From NCBI GenBank assembly GCA_002348535.1, contig DEBL01000262.1:1-12441 (forward strand): a DNA stretch of 12,441 bases. The letters are read 5' to 3'. Positions within the stretch are counted from its first letter, which is position 1; each line of letters opens with the position of its first letter. The stretch comes from Deltaproteobacteria bacterium UBA2957. Lineage in GTDB: Bacteria; Myxococcota_A; UBA796. Positions 1 through 7,446 of the stretch are shown piece after piece. The translations under genes were made by a program, and so were the position numbers. The notes beneath the pieces were generated by a model. It saw only the letters and a program-made list of their open reading frames with translations, was not told the DNA's origin and did no database searches.

Positions 1-876
1 GGAGTGTACTGCTTCAACATTGATTGGCTTCGCGCAGTCCTTCCAACACTGAAGCCGCACGCTCACAAAAATGAGATTTATCTGACCGATGTTGTTGAGC
101 TGGCGTCGCAGTCCGGTCGGTGCCGGGTGGTCGTGCACGCTGACTTCGATGAGGTTCAAGGTGTGAATGACCGCTGGGAGTTGGCGTGCGCTCGCCGGGT
201 GCTTCAGACACGAATCGTAGAACAACATGGACGCAATGGTGTCGACTTCATCGATCCCAGCAGCGCCATCATTGATGCGTCTGTAGAACTCGATGCGGAC
301 GTGACGGTCGGACCCGGTGTCGTTCTGCGGGGAGCAACTCGCCTTGGCCGCGGCGTCGAGGTCGGCCCGCATTGTGAGATCAGCGACTCTGTAGTCGCGG
401 AGGGCGCCCGGGTCCTCAGTTTCTCACTTCTCGAGTCCGCCACCGTCTCAAGCCGCGCATCGGTCGGGCCGTATGCGCGCCTGAGACCGGGGTCTTCGAT
501 CGGAGAGGGCGCGAAGGTCGGGAACTTCGTGGAAGTGAAACAGAGTCGCTTGGGCCCGGGTTCGAAAGTCAATCACCTCAGCTACATCGGCGACACGACG
601 GTCGGGCAGGGGGCAAACGTCGGCGCAGGCACCATCACCTGCAACTACGATGGGTTCGCCAAGAGCAAGACGGAGATCGGTAACGGCGCCTTCATCGGAT
701 CGAACACGGCTTTGGTGGCCCCCGTTGTGGTCGGTGCGGGCGCCATCGTGGGCGCGGGGTCCGTCATTACCAAGGATGTTCCCGCGGCCTCCGTTGGCAT
801 TGCACGCGGTACGCAGAAGAACATCGATGGAGCCGCTGAACGGTTTCGCGCTCGCCGCGCGCGAGGGTCCAAATGA
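1..876 (+). CDS. glmU: Bifunctional UDP-N-acetylglucosamine pyrophosphorylase / glucosamine-1-phosphate N-acetyltransferase, 3' part (5' end outside window)
   Basis: GlmU makes UDP-GlcNAc in the cytoplasm: it acetylates glucosamine-1-phosphate, then transfers UMP, feeding peptidoglycan and lipopolysaccharide synthesis. The frame is open from base 1 (GVYCF), so this is the 3' two-thirds of the gene; the GTG at base 4 is an internal Val codon. The end of the uridylyltransferase domain is visible (YLTDVV, then EVQGVNDR). It is followed by a left-handed beta-helix of hexapeptide repeats starting near base 265. The acetyltransferase signatures are intact: RLRPG, VGNFVEVK, HLSYIGD (His codon 574-576, matching the catalytic His of E. 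coli GlmU), GAGTITCNYDG and LVAPV. The C terminus is short and basic. The missing N-terminal half should hold the nucleotide-binding motif. The stop codon overlaps the next start as ATGA. Identification is by recognised family motifs. Confidence 0.97.
   Translation, partial: GVYCFNIDWLRAVLPTLKPHAHKNEIYLTDVVELASQSGRCRVVVHADFDEVQGVNDRWELACARRVLQTRIVEQHGRNGVDFIDPSSAIIDASVELDADVTVGPGVVLRGATRLGRGVEVGPHCEISDSVVAEGARVLSFSLLESATVSSRASVGPYARLRPGSSIGEGAKVGNFVEVKQSRLGPGSKVNHLSYIGDTTVGQGANVGAGTITCNYDGFAKSKTEIGNGAFIGSNTALVAPVVVGAGAIVGAGSVITKDVPAASVGIARGTQKNIDGAAERFRARRARGSK
863..867 (+). promoter_or_regulatory. Shine-Dalgarno for the helicase gene
   Basis: GAGGG lies inside the end of glmU, 5 nt before the ATG at 873. 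It supports that start and fits translational coupling through the ATGA overlap. Confidence 0.6.
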
Positions 877-3113
877 ATGCCGATGCCTGTCTGGAAGGAC
901 TGAATGAAGAACAAGCTGAGGCGGTCGCGCGGGTTGACGGTCCGCTGCTAATTCTGGCGGGGGCAGGGTCGGGAAAGACGCGTGTGTTGACCCGCCGCAT
1001 TGCCTACATGCTGAGCCAGGGCGTGCAGCCGTGGAACATCCTCGCCGTGACCTTCACCAATAAGGCCGCTTCAGAGATGCGTGAGCGCGTTCGCGAGTTG
1101 GTGGGTCCAGACGCGGATCGCGTCACAGTCAGCACATTTCACTCGGCGTGCGTCCGAATTCTTCGTCGAGACATTGAAGTCTTGGGGTACAAGCAGAACT
1201 TTACGATCTACGACACCGACGACACGTCGCGGTTGCTCCGAAACTTGGCAAAAGAAGCCAACATCGACGTGAAAGCCTTCCCAGTGGCCAAAATGAGGTC
1301 GGTGATCGACCAAGCTAAAGTCAAGTTGCAGGACGCTGCGGCGTATGCGGCATCCAGTCGAGCTGCAATCGGCGACCCAATGATTCGGATTTATCGCGCC
1401 TACGAGGAGCACCTCCGTGTGGCGAATGCGGTCGACTTCAATGACCTGCTGAACCTTACCGTTCGGATGTTTGATGAACATCCCGAGGTTCTAGAGCGGT
1501 ACCGGGAACGCTATCGCTACATCATGGTGGACGAGTATCAAGATACAAACCTCGCCCAATACAAGCTTGTAAAATTGTTGGCTGGCCAGCATCGAAACCT
1601 CGCCGTTGTTGGCGATGATGACCAATCAATCTATGCGTTTCGTGGCGCAGACATCCGAAACATTCTCGATTTTGAGCGAGACTTTGCGGATGCCTTCGTT
1701 GTCCGTCTCGAACGAAACTATCGGTCCACGGCGCCGATTCTAAAAGCGGCCCACGGGGTGGTGCAGAACAACAAAGGCCGGATGGCGAAGGAGTTGTGGA
1801 CTTCGGTCGATGAAGGCGAAAAGGTCGAATTGATGATTGCGGCAGACGACACCGAAGAAGCCGGTCGCGTGCTGCGTCAGGTCCAACGCTTGCGAGGTGA
1901 AGGCTACCGGTACCGCGACTTCGCCATCATTTACCGAACCAATGCGGCCTCGCGTCCCTTCGAGCAAGCCTTCGTACGCGCACGGGTGCCCCACATTCTC
2001 GTGGGGGCGCGGAAGTTCTACGAGCGCCGCGAGGTTCGGGACATGCTGGCCTACCTGAAGCTGATTCTCAATCCCACCGACAACATGGCGGTTCTCCGGG
2101 TGATCAATGTGCCGGCCAGAGGGATTGGTGCTGTTGCATTGCGTGGGATTCAAGACCAAGCGCAACGCGATGGCTCTCCACTTCTGGCCGCCGCCTCGAT
2201 TTGGGGTCAAGGCAAGGGCCGCGGTCGGAAGGGTGCGAAAGCGTTTAGTGAATTGCTCGAGTTTGCGCGCACCCAGGTCAATGCGATCTCCCCGGGCGAG
2301 CTAGTGTTGCTCATCGCAGAAAAAAGCGGGTACTTGGAGACATTGCGTGCGGAGGACACCCCGGAAGCGCAGGCACGCCTCGAGAACATCAATGAACTCT
2401 CTCGTGCGGTTGAAGACGATGTGCTCGAAGACGGCGAGTTGCATCCACTGGATCGACTGCAAGCCTTCATTGATCGAGCCAGCCTCTCGGGTCAATCCGA
2501 TGAGTTGCCGGAGGGATTTGATGATGAGGGGGCCGTGACACTCCTCACAGCGCACCTCGCAAAGGGGCTCGAATACCCGGTCGTGTTCTGCGTGGGCATG
2601 GTCGAGGGCGGGTTTCCCCATCATCGAGCTCGTGAGCTCGAGAAGGACCTCGAAGAAGAACGGCGTCTTGTGTATGTGGCATTCACGCGTGCCATGAAGC
2701 GGCTGTACTTGACCCGCGCGCGCCGTCGACTCGTGATGGGAATGGGGTTTCAAACCGCAGAGCCAAGTCGGTTTTTGGCGGAAATTCCAGACGATGTTCT
2801 CGGCGGTGATCGGGAGCCTGCACGACCATCATGGGCGACTCAGACGGGGTTTTCAACCTCTCGCTTCCCCTCGCCAACGCGACGACGCCCCGCGGCTCCC
2901 GCCGAACGCCCGGCGGATTTGCGTACCTTTACACCCGAAGATCCCTCCGAGTTTCAGCCCGGAACTCGGGTGATGCACCCCAGCTTCGGATTGGGCGAAA
3001 TCAGCCGAGTGGAAGGAGCACAGCAGAACCTGAAGCTCCATATTCGTTTTGACCGGCATGGAGCGAAGTCCGTGTATGCCCGGTTTGCCAAGTTAGAGGT
3101 TGTCTTGAACTGA
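873..3113 (+). CDS. UvrD/PcrA-family superfamily 1A DNA helicase
   Basis: A 746-residue ATP-dependent 3'-5' DNA helicase, full length for UvrD/PcrA. Visible motifs: Q-motif Gln14; Walker A at 29-36 (AGAGSGKT); motif Ia TFTNKAA at 60-66; Walker B DEYQDTN at 220-226; motif III GDDDQSIYAFRG from 247; motif IV RNYRST at 281-286; motif V TAHLAKGLEY at 559-568; motif VI YVAFTRA at 601-607. Residues from about 693 to the end (GTRVMHPSFGLGEI and onward) match the Tudor-like C-terminal domain that in PcrA/UvrD contacts RNA polymerase. A Pro/Arg/Ala-rich linker precedes it. Expected roles are nucleotide excision and mismatch repair, removal of RecA filaments and transcription-coupled repair. The start is an ATG overlapping the glmU stop by 4 bp, with GAGGG at 863-867 as Shine-Dalgarno. 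UvrD and PcrA cannot be separated from sequence alone; Rep is less likely because of the Tudor-like tail. Confidence 0.97.
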   Translation: MNADACLEGLNEEQAEAVARVDGPLLILAGAGSGKTRVLTRRIAYMLSQGVQPWNILAVTFTNKAASEMRERVRELVGPDADRVTVSTFHSACVRILRRDIEVLGYKQNFTIYDTDDTSRLLRNLAKEANIDVKAFPVAKMRSVIDQAKVKLQDAAAYAASSRAAIGDPMIRIYRAYEEHLRVANAVDFNDLLNLTVRMFDEHPEVLERYRERYRYIMVDEYQDTNLAQYKLVKLLAGQHRNLAVVGDDDQSIYAFRGADIRNILDFERDFADAFVVRLERNYRSTAPILKAAHGVVQNNKGRMAKELWTSVDEGEKVELMIAADDTEEAGRVLRQVQRLRGEGYRYRDFAIIYRTNAASRPFEQAFVRARVPHILVGARKFYERREVRDMLAYLKLILNPTDNMAVLRVINVPARGIGAVALRGIQDQAQRDGSPLLAAASIWGQGKGRGRKGAKAFSELLEFARTQVNAISPGELVLLIAEKSGYLETLRAEDTPEAQARLENINELSRAVEDDVLEDGELHPLDRLQAFIDRASLSGQSDELPEGFDDEGAVTLLTAHLAKGLEYPVVFCVGMVEGGFPHHRARELEKDLEEERRLVYVAFTRAMKRLYLTRARRRLVMGMGFQTAEPSRFLAEIPDDVLGGDREPARPSWATQTGFSTSRFPSPTRRRPAAPAERPADLRTFTPEDPSEFQPGTRVMHPSFGLGEISRVEGAQQNLKLHIRFDRHGAKSVYARFAKLEVVLN

Positions 3114-3198
3114 AAGCCCGCGCGCGGTTGCGCGTTGCGAGCGTGTCAGAACCGATGGTAGCTTGTCTCGTCGGTTCAGCCCGGAGAATCCCAAACCC

Positions 3199-4836
3199 AT
3201 GGTCGTCACCTGCGAACATTGCGGAGCCCGATATCGGCTCGACAAGGACCGTATCCAAGGCCGTGGCGCGCGGATCACCTGCCCGGGCTGCAGTCACGTG
3301 TTTGTGGTGTACCAAGAAGAAGAACAGGAAGCGGCTGCGCCGGCCGTTGATCGGCCCACCGATGTTCATGCACTCGACTTCAAGTCAGTGGGCATTTCAA
3401 CGTGGAAGGTCAAGACTGGTATTGGCCTCGTCTATGACTTTTCGGACTACAAAACGCTGCGTCGATACCTCAAAGAGGGTCGGGTAAGCGATACCGATGG
3501 TCTGAGCCATAACGGCTCCGAGTGGACGGTCATCAACACCATTGGCGACCTTGAGGCGCATTTTATTGACACCTACGTCGCCGCTCGCGCTGCGGTGAAC
3601 GGTTCGGCGCCTGACGCCGCAGCACCGGAAACCGGACAGCATCCGCCGTTGGAAACGACGGATGGGTCTCCATCGGATGAATCCGCGGGCGCGCCGGATG
3701 ATCAAGATGCGGAGGCAATCGCTTCGGACCTGCTTGGTCAGCTGGGTCTGGACGGTGATGACCCCTCTCCGGTGGCTCCGGAGCCCGTCAGCAGCGCGGA
3801 TGACATTGCTGACCAACTCCTCGCGGCGGTTGAAGCGGCGGCGGAGGACGATGACGGCGGCATCGAACTGGACATGGACTCACTCCTGCAGCAGGCCTCT
3901 CAGTCGGTCGCCTCGCAAGCACCCGCTGCAGCCCGCCGCGGTTCAGAGCAGAACGCGGTGGAAACGGTGGCCAAGACGGGCAGCGAAGATAAAAATCCCC
4001 ACCAGTTTGTTGACCCGTTTGAGGCGCTCAAGCAATCACGTGAGGCGAAGGCGACCGGGCGGAAGCGTCGTCAGACAAAACAGAAAGCGGCCCAAGTAGC
4101 CGAGGCGAAGGAAAAACGAACCCGCTTCATCATCATCGGGGGATTGCTGGCCTGCGCTGTGGCTGCGTACATCGGCATCAGTCAGCCGGACGAGGTGGCC
4201 GTGGACAATACGGCTCAAGCTGCCAAGAAGAAAAAAGAGTCTGATGATGCGAAGCAAGCCGAGATCGAAAAGGCCGCCGCGGATGCGCGCAGTCGCATGG
4301 AAAAAGAGCTGAATGCGGCTCTCAAGGACGTGAAGACAGAAGACATGGATGCATTCTCTGTGGAAGAAGACCAACTGATTGCGAAGGTCCCCGATGAGTT
4401 TTTGAGGGGTGCGAAAGCAAAGGCGCCTTTCGCGCCGCCCGGAGCTGCTGGGTCGACGCTGGGCCTGCCTGCCCCGGGGCAACAACGCATGTCCGCGGCC
4501 GACTACATTGGGCAGGGCGATATGGCTTCGCGGTCGGGCAAGTATGAAGAGGCGGCGGGGGCGTACCGGTCTGCTTTGGAGTTGAGCCCCACCAACATGT
4601 CGATTCGCGCGAAGCTGGGCCATGCCCTCTTCAAGGACGGCAACATTGATGCGGCGGAGGTGGAGTTGCGCGCCGCACTTGCAGGTGGCGCTGTTGCCGC
4701 GCACAAATACTTGGGCCACATGGCCAGAGAGCAGGGCGATATATCGGGAGCCAACTCGCACTATCAGTCTTACCTGCGAAGCGGACCCGCCGATGCCCGG
4801 GCGATCGAAATCATGATTCAGCAGATGACCCCCTGA
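3199..4836 (+). CDS. Zinc ribbon / GYF-like / single-TM / TPR membrane protein (first paralogue)
   Basis: A 545-residue protein of unknown function. Domains in order: an MJ0042-type zinc ribbon at 1-35 with Cys5, Cys8, Cys28 and Cys31; a GYF-like domain at about 69-122, running from Trp69 through Tyr79, EGRVSDTD and Trp109 to DLEAHF; an acidic disordered stretch at about 130-260; a basic segment at 285-309; one transmembrane helix at 310-327. A Lys/Glu/Ala-rich probable coiled coil follows at 335-385, then TPR-like helices from about 432 to the end. The basic residues before the helix predict a cytoplasmic N terminus and periplasmic TPRs. ATG 3199 is chosen because the zinc ribbon normally starts within a few residues of Met; an upstream in-frame TTG at 3163 has no Shine-Dalgarno, while GGAG lies 12 nt before the ATG. 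The zinc ribbon plus GYF order resembles GltJ/AgmX of Myxococcus gliding, an architectural analogy only. The paralogue starts 30 bp downstream. Confidence 0.88.
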   Translation: MVVTCEHCGARYRLDKDRIQGRGARITCPGCSHVFVVYQEEEQEAAAPAVDRPTDVHALDFKSVGISTWKVKTGIGLVYDFSDYKTLRRYLKEGRVSDTDGLSHNGSEWTVINTIGDLEAHFIDTYVAARAAVNGSAPDAAAPETGQHPPLETTDGSPSDESAGAPDDQDAEAIASDLLGQLGLDGDDPSPVAPEPVSSADDIADQLLAAVEAAAEDDDGGIELDMDSLLQQASQSVASQAPAAARRGSEQNAVETVAKTGSEDKNPHQFVDPFEALKQSREAKATGRKRRQTKQKAAQVAEAKEKRTRFIIIGGLLACAVAAYIGISQPDEVAVDNTAQAAKKKKESDDAKQAEIEKAAADARSRMEKELNAALKDVKTEDMDAFSVEEDQLIAKVPDEFLRGAKAKAPFAPPGAAGSTLGLPAPGQQRMSAADYIGQGDMASRSGKYEEAAGAYRSALELSPTNMSIRAKLGHALFKDGNIDAAEVELRAALAGGAVAAHKYLGHMAREQGDISGANSHYQSYLRSGPADARAIEIMIQQMTP

Positions 4837-4866
4837 CCCCGTGTCGTTACTTCAGAGAGTTGTTCC

Positions 4867-6441
4867 GTGCAGATAGTCTGCAGCCAGTGCCAAGCCGAAT
4901 ACGAAATTGACCCACCAGTTGCGCCGTTTGGGCGGCTGCAGAATCTGGTGTTTCGGTGCACCGCGTGTGGGGTGTCGATCCCGATTCGCGATGAAGCCTC
5001 GAACTCCACAGCGAAGGAGGCGGTCGAAAGTCCCGCGAAGTTCGTGCTTCAGCAAAACGGGAAAACGTACAACGTAAAAGATTCCGCCACCATGCAGCGA
5101 TGGATTGCGGAGCGGCGCGTATCAGTGGACGATACCGTCTCGGTTGATGGGGGCTCCTACCAGCCAATCGGCGAGCTTGAAGAGTTTGGGGTGTTTTTCA
5201 AGCTCGTTTCGGATGCAGACCGCTCAACGCAAGCCACCGAAGCGTTTCGGGATCCGCCAAAGGAGACGCCAGATCGGCTCCCGAGGGATGCAGATTCAGG
5301 AGAGAACAGCATCCGCAAGACCATGAAGCCAAAGGGGAAATCATTATTTGCCCGGCCGGCTGGACTGGCGAGCGGTGGCGCGTCGGAATCGATCGGCGCG
5401 CCGGTATCGGACGCACCCGATGCGGTCTCCACACCGACGGACTTTGAAGCGATCGAACAAAGCCCAGCATCGACGGTGGAACCGAGTGCTTACGCAGACA
5501 CGCTGAACGGGCTGGAGTTTGGCGCTGGAATGGCTGACGCACCGTCTGATGATGCCGAGAGTCTGTCGATGGATCCAGCTCACGATGCAGTGGCGGTCAC
5601 CGTTGAAGAGTGGGAGTTGGGCGAAGCGTTGCCGGATGATTCCGGGACGGTTGATGTCCAGTCCTCGTCGGCCCAAGACGGCATCGGTATGGATTTTGAT
5701 GAAGAGGATTTCTTCTCCGAAGAGCAAGCATCGCTTGCGGTGAGCTCCCTCGATGATGACGATGATGAACTGGACTGGGACCAAAAGCGTGGCAGCAACA
5801 TGTTGGTGTGGTGGTTGTTGTTTCTCGGCGCGCTCGCCGGCAGCGGATACGCAGCGCTGGAGTGGCTGAACCAAGCGGATGAATCATCTGCATCGGCGGC
5901 CAGTAAAGAGGTTCCAGATGCTGAAGAGGTCGCACCGTTGACTGTGCCCACGGACGTGCAACAGGTCGAGACCGCGAGGGAGGCCCAAGAAGACCAGCCA
6001 GCGGTGCCGACCGATGCCGTCGAGGAGGTCATTCCGCCTGCCGTGAATGCGCAGACTGAAGAAGACCCGGTTCCTGAAGACAAACGCTCTCCGTCGGACG
6101 CCGCTACCGATGCGCCCGAGTCCGCCAAAACGGCACCCGTTGCGAGTGCGAAGACCAAAAAGCCTGTTCCGCCAAAGCCAAGTGCTAGCAGTGAAACGGA
6201 CCGGGGATGGTCGAAAATTGATCGGGGCGATTACGAGGCCGCCCGCACGCACTTCAACGCTGCACTCGCGGCCAACGGTAGCTATGCAGACGCGCGATTC
6301 GGGCTGGCCTATGTGAACGAGAAACAGGGCCGCGTTGATGAGGCCGTGCGGCAGTATTGTCGCCTGTCGTCCAACTCCAGCGGTTCCGTCAAGAACGAAG
6401 CGGACGGGCGCCTTCGGTCACTGGATCGAACATGCCCGTGA
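4867..6441 (+). CDS. Zinc ribbon / GYF-like / single-TM / TPR membrane protein (second paralogue)
   Basis: A 524-residue protein with the same layout as its upstream neighbour. The zinc ribbon has Cys5, Cys8, Cys31 and Cys34. The GYF-like domain spans about 59-111, aligns with the first copy over RRVSVDD, and has Tyr98 where the first copy has Trp109. A long acidic linker follows, ending in a run of Asp/Glu. The transmembrane helix is at about 312-331, starting MLVWWLLFLGALAG. A Pro/Ala/Glu-rich periplasmic spacer at 332-442 leads to one or two TPR-like units at about 443-520. It probably spans the inner membrane with a cytoplasmic N terminus. The GTG start is set by the zinc ribbon; AGAGAG at 4854-4859 is a weak Shine-Dalgarno. 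Only the domain skeleton is shared with the first paralogue; the linkers are unrelated, so any duplication is old. The 3' end overlaps the Nudix gene by 10 bp. Function unknown. Confidence 0.88.
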   Translation: MQIVCSQCQAEYEIDPPVAPFGRLQNLVFRCTACGVSIPIRDEASNSTAKEAVESPAKFVLQQNGKTYNVKDSATMQRWIAERRVSVDDTVSVDGGSYQPIGELEEFGVFFKLVSDADRSTQATEAFRDPPKETPDRLPRDADSGENSIRKTMKPKGKSLFARPAGLASGGASESIGAPVSDAPDAVSTPTDFEAIEQSPASTVEPSAYADTLNGLEFGAGMADAPSDDAESLSMDPAHDAVAVTVEEWELGEALPDDSGTVDVQSSSAQDGIGMDFDEEDFFSEEQASLAVSSLDDDDDELDWDQKRGSNMLVWWLLFLGALAGSGYAALEWLNQADESSASAASKEVPDAEEVAPLTVPTDVQQVETAREAQEDQPAVPTDAVEEVIPPAVNAQTEEDPVPEDKRSPSDAATDAPESAKTAPVASAKTKKPVPPKPSASSETDRGWSKIDRGDYEAARTHFNAALAANGSYADARFGLAYVNEKQGRVDEAVRQYCRLSSNSSGSVKNEADGRLRSLDRTCP

Positions 6442-6827
6442 GCAAACCCCGCATTCGGGTGGTGGCGGCCCGAATCGAGCGAGACGGTCGATTTTTAATC
6501 ACGCAGCGAAACCCCCATGCTGTGCTGCCGTTATTGTGGGAGTTTCCGGGAGGGAGAGTTGAGGCGGGCGAGTCTGACCGTGATGCACTGGCGCGAGAGT
6601 TGGAGGAGAAGGTCGGAATCGTCATCGAAGTTGGCGAACTCTCGATGAGCGTCAGTCATGAGTACGACCGTTACCACCTCGACATGCATGTCTATTGCGC
6701 CACCACAGTCGATCAGCCGATCCCCAAAGAGGTCTATACCGTGCGGTGGGTCGCGCCTGCCGAGTTTGAAGCTTATGCGTTTCCGAGCGCGGACCAACAG
6801 ACGGTTGATGCTCTGCTTGGTGAATAA
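6432..6827 (+). CDS. MutT-like Nudix hydrolase with an altered Nudix box
   Basis: A 131-residue single-domain Nudix protein, the usual MutT size. Members cleave nucleoside diphosphates linked to another group; MutT itself removes 8-oxo-dGTP. The N terminus (VVAARIERDGRFLITQRN) and WEFPGG are MutT-like. The Nudix box runs from Gly41 to Ile63 and matches GX5EX7REUXEEXGU (Glu47, Arg55, Glu56, Glu59, Gly62), except that Lys60 replaces the second Glu of the EE pair. That Glu corresponds to Glu57 of E. coli MutT, a metal ligand, so activity may be weak or changed. The C-terminal half has the family's VRWVAP strand and an ending like FPSADQQTVDALL. The start is ATG 6432, overlapping the preceding stop by 10 bp; GTG 6438 gives a GTGA overlap and is also possible. 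Either implies translational coupling to the membrane protein upstream. The substrate cannot be read from sequence. Confidence 0.92.
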   Translation: MPVSKPRIRVVAARIERDGRFLITQRNPHAVLPLLWEFPGGRVEAGESDRDALARELEEKVGIVIEVGELSMSVSHEYDRYHLDMHVYCATTVDQPIPKEVYTVRWVAPAEFEAYAFPSADQQTVDALLGE

Positions 6828-6870
6828 CGACGGTGGCTTCCCACCCCCTCCATGCGCTATGCTACACCCC

Positions 6871-6876
6871 AAGGAG
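6871..6876 (+). promoter_or_regulatory. Shine-Dalgarno for the small secreted protein
   Basis: AAGGAG sits 5 nt before ATG 6882. It decides the start in favour of 6882 over the in-frame ATG at 6852, which has a C-rich upstream sequence with no ribosome binding site. Confidence 0.8.
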
Positions 6877-6881
6877 ACGGC

Positions 6882-7442
6882 ATGATTTCCATTCTGACTG
6901 CGCTGACGTTGATTGCCCCGGTGCACGCCCAAGACCAAGACCAAAACTGCGGTGTCATTGACTACGTTGAGACCGAGACTGCGGACTACAACGAAAATAC
7001 CGAACGCATAGAAGTGTCTGAGGTTGGAAGCGTCGTGCAACTCGAGTCGGGTTGTGAAGGCGAATGTGTGTGGACACTCAATGACCTCAACAACGGGGAT
7101 GGGCAGCCTGTCGGTAAACTGGTCGCGATTGGTGACGACGGCTTGGCTGACCAGAACAACCAAGGCGAAGAAATCTTGGCAAACCGAGTGTTTTACAGAA
7201 CACCGAATGATCTCAATGACTGCGATGATGTTGAGGCGGTCGTGGTGTTGGATTGCGACCGACTGAATGAAAACACCACGGGTGGGGATTCAATTCGCGT
7301 GGTGACGGAAACTCCCTACCTTGAGAAGTGTACGGTCACAGGCGGTGGCTGCATTGCCCCGCAAGGAACGGGGATCCGCGAGGCGGGAGCGTGGCTGATG
7401 CTGCCGTTGATCGCCATGCTGGTTCGTCGTCGGGAGCCCTGA
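6882..7442 (+). CDS. Small secreted Cys-containing protein with MYXO-CTERM-like tail
   Basis: A 186-residue protein of no recognised family. Residues 1-16 form a hydrophobic signal peptide with likely cleavage after VHA (Ala16), though the n-region lacks a basic residue. The mature part is acidic, rich in Asp, Asn and Glu, and has six cysteines (Cys23, two in GCEGEC, two in DCD motifs, and Cys150), enough for three disulphides. The C terminus has GGGC at 154-157, a hydrophobic stretch from about Ala168 to Val181 (AWLMLPLIAMLV) and then RRREP. This Cys, helix, Arg-cluster arrangement resembles MYXO-CTERM sorting signals, which are processed by a myxosortase at the Cys and leave the protein surface-anchored. 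The helix is short for a full membrane span. No sortase gene is in the window. The gene is 54 bp after the Nudix gene and ends 4 bp from the convergent hydrolase gene. A plain C-terminal membrane anchor is the alternative. Confidence 0.8.
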   Translation: MISILTALTLIAPVHAQDQDQNCGVIDYVETETADYNENTERIEVSEVGSVVQLESGCEGECVWTLNDLNNGDGQPVGKLVAIGDDGLADQNNQGEEILANRVFYRTPNDLNDCDDVEAVVVLDCDRLNENTTGGDSIRVVTETPYLEKCTVTGGGCIAPQGTGIREAGAWLMLPLIAMLVRRREP

Positions 7443-7446
7443 CCCG

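Noticed and set aside
3121..3134. Stem CGCGC-GGTT-GCGCG after the helicase gene as a terminator
   Set aside because: Only 5 bp with no T-run; it may be chance in GC-rich sequence.
3163..3198. Upstream TTG start for the first zinc-ribbon protein
   Set aside because: It adds 12 residues before the zinc ribbon, has no Shine-Dalgarno, and this ribbon family normally begins at the Met at 3199.
4036..4761. Long antisense open frame of 241 codons
   Set aside because: Antisense shadow caused by GC-rich codon bias under the first TPR protein; Arg/Leu-rich with no domain.
5580..6158. Antisense open frame of 192 codons, Ser/Ala/Thr-rich
   Set aside because: Low-complexity mirror of the Asp/Glu-rich linker of the second paralogue, not a gene.
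6357..6431. Upstream start for the Nudix gene
   Set aside because: It would overlap the preceding gene by 85 bp and adds residues with no Nudix similarity.
6852..6881. ATG 6852 for the small secreted protein
   Set aside because: No ribosome binding site there, while AAGGAG is well placed for ATG 6882, which begins the signal peptide directly.
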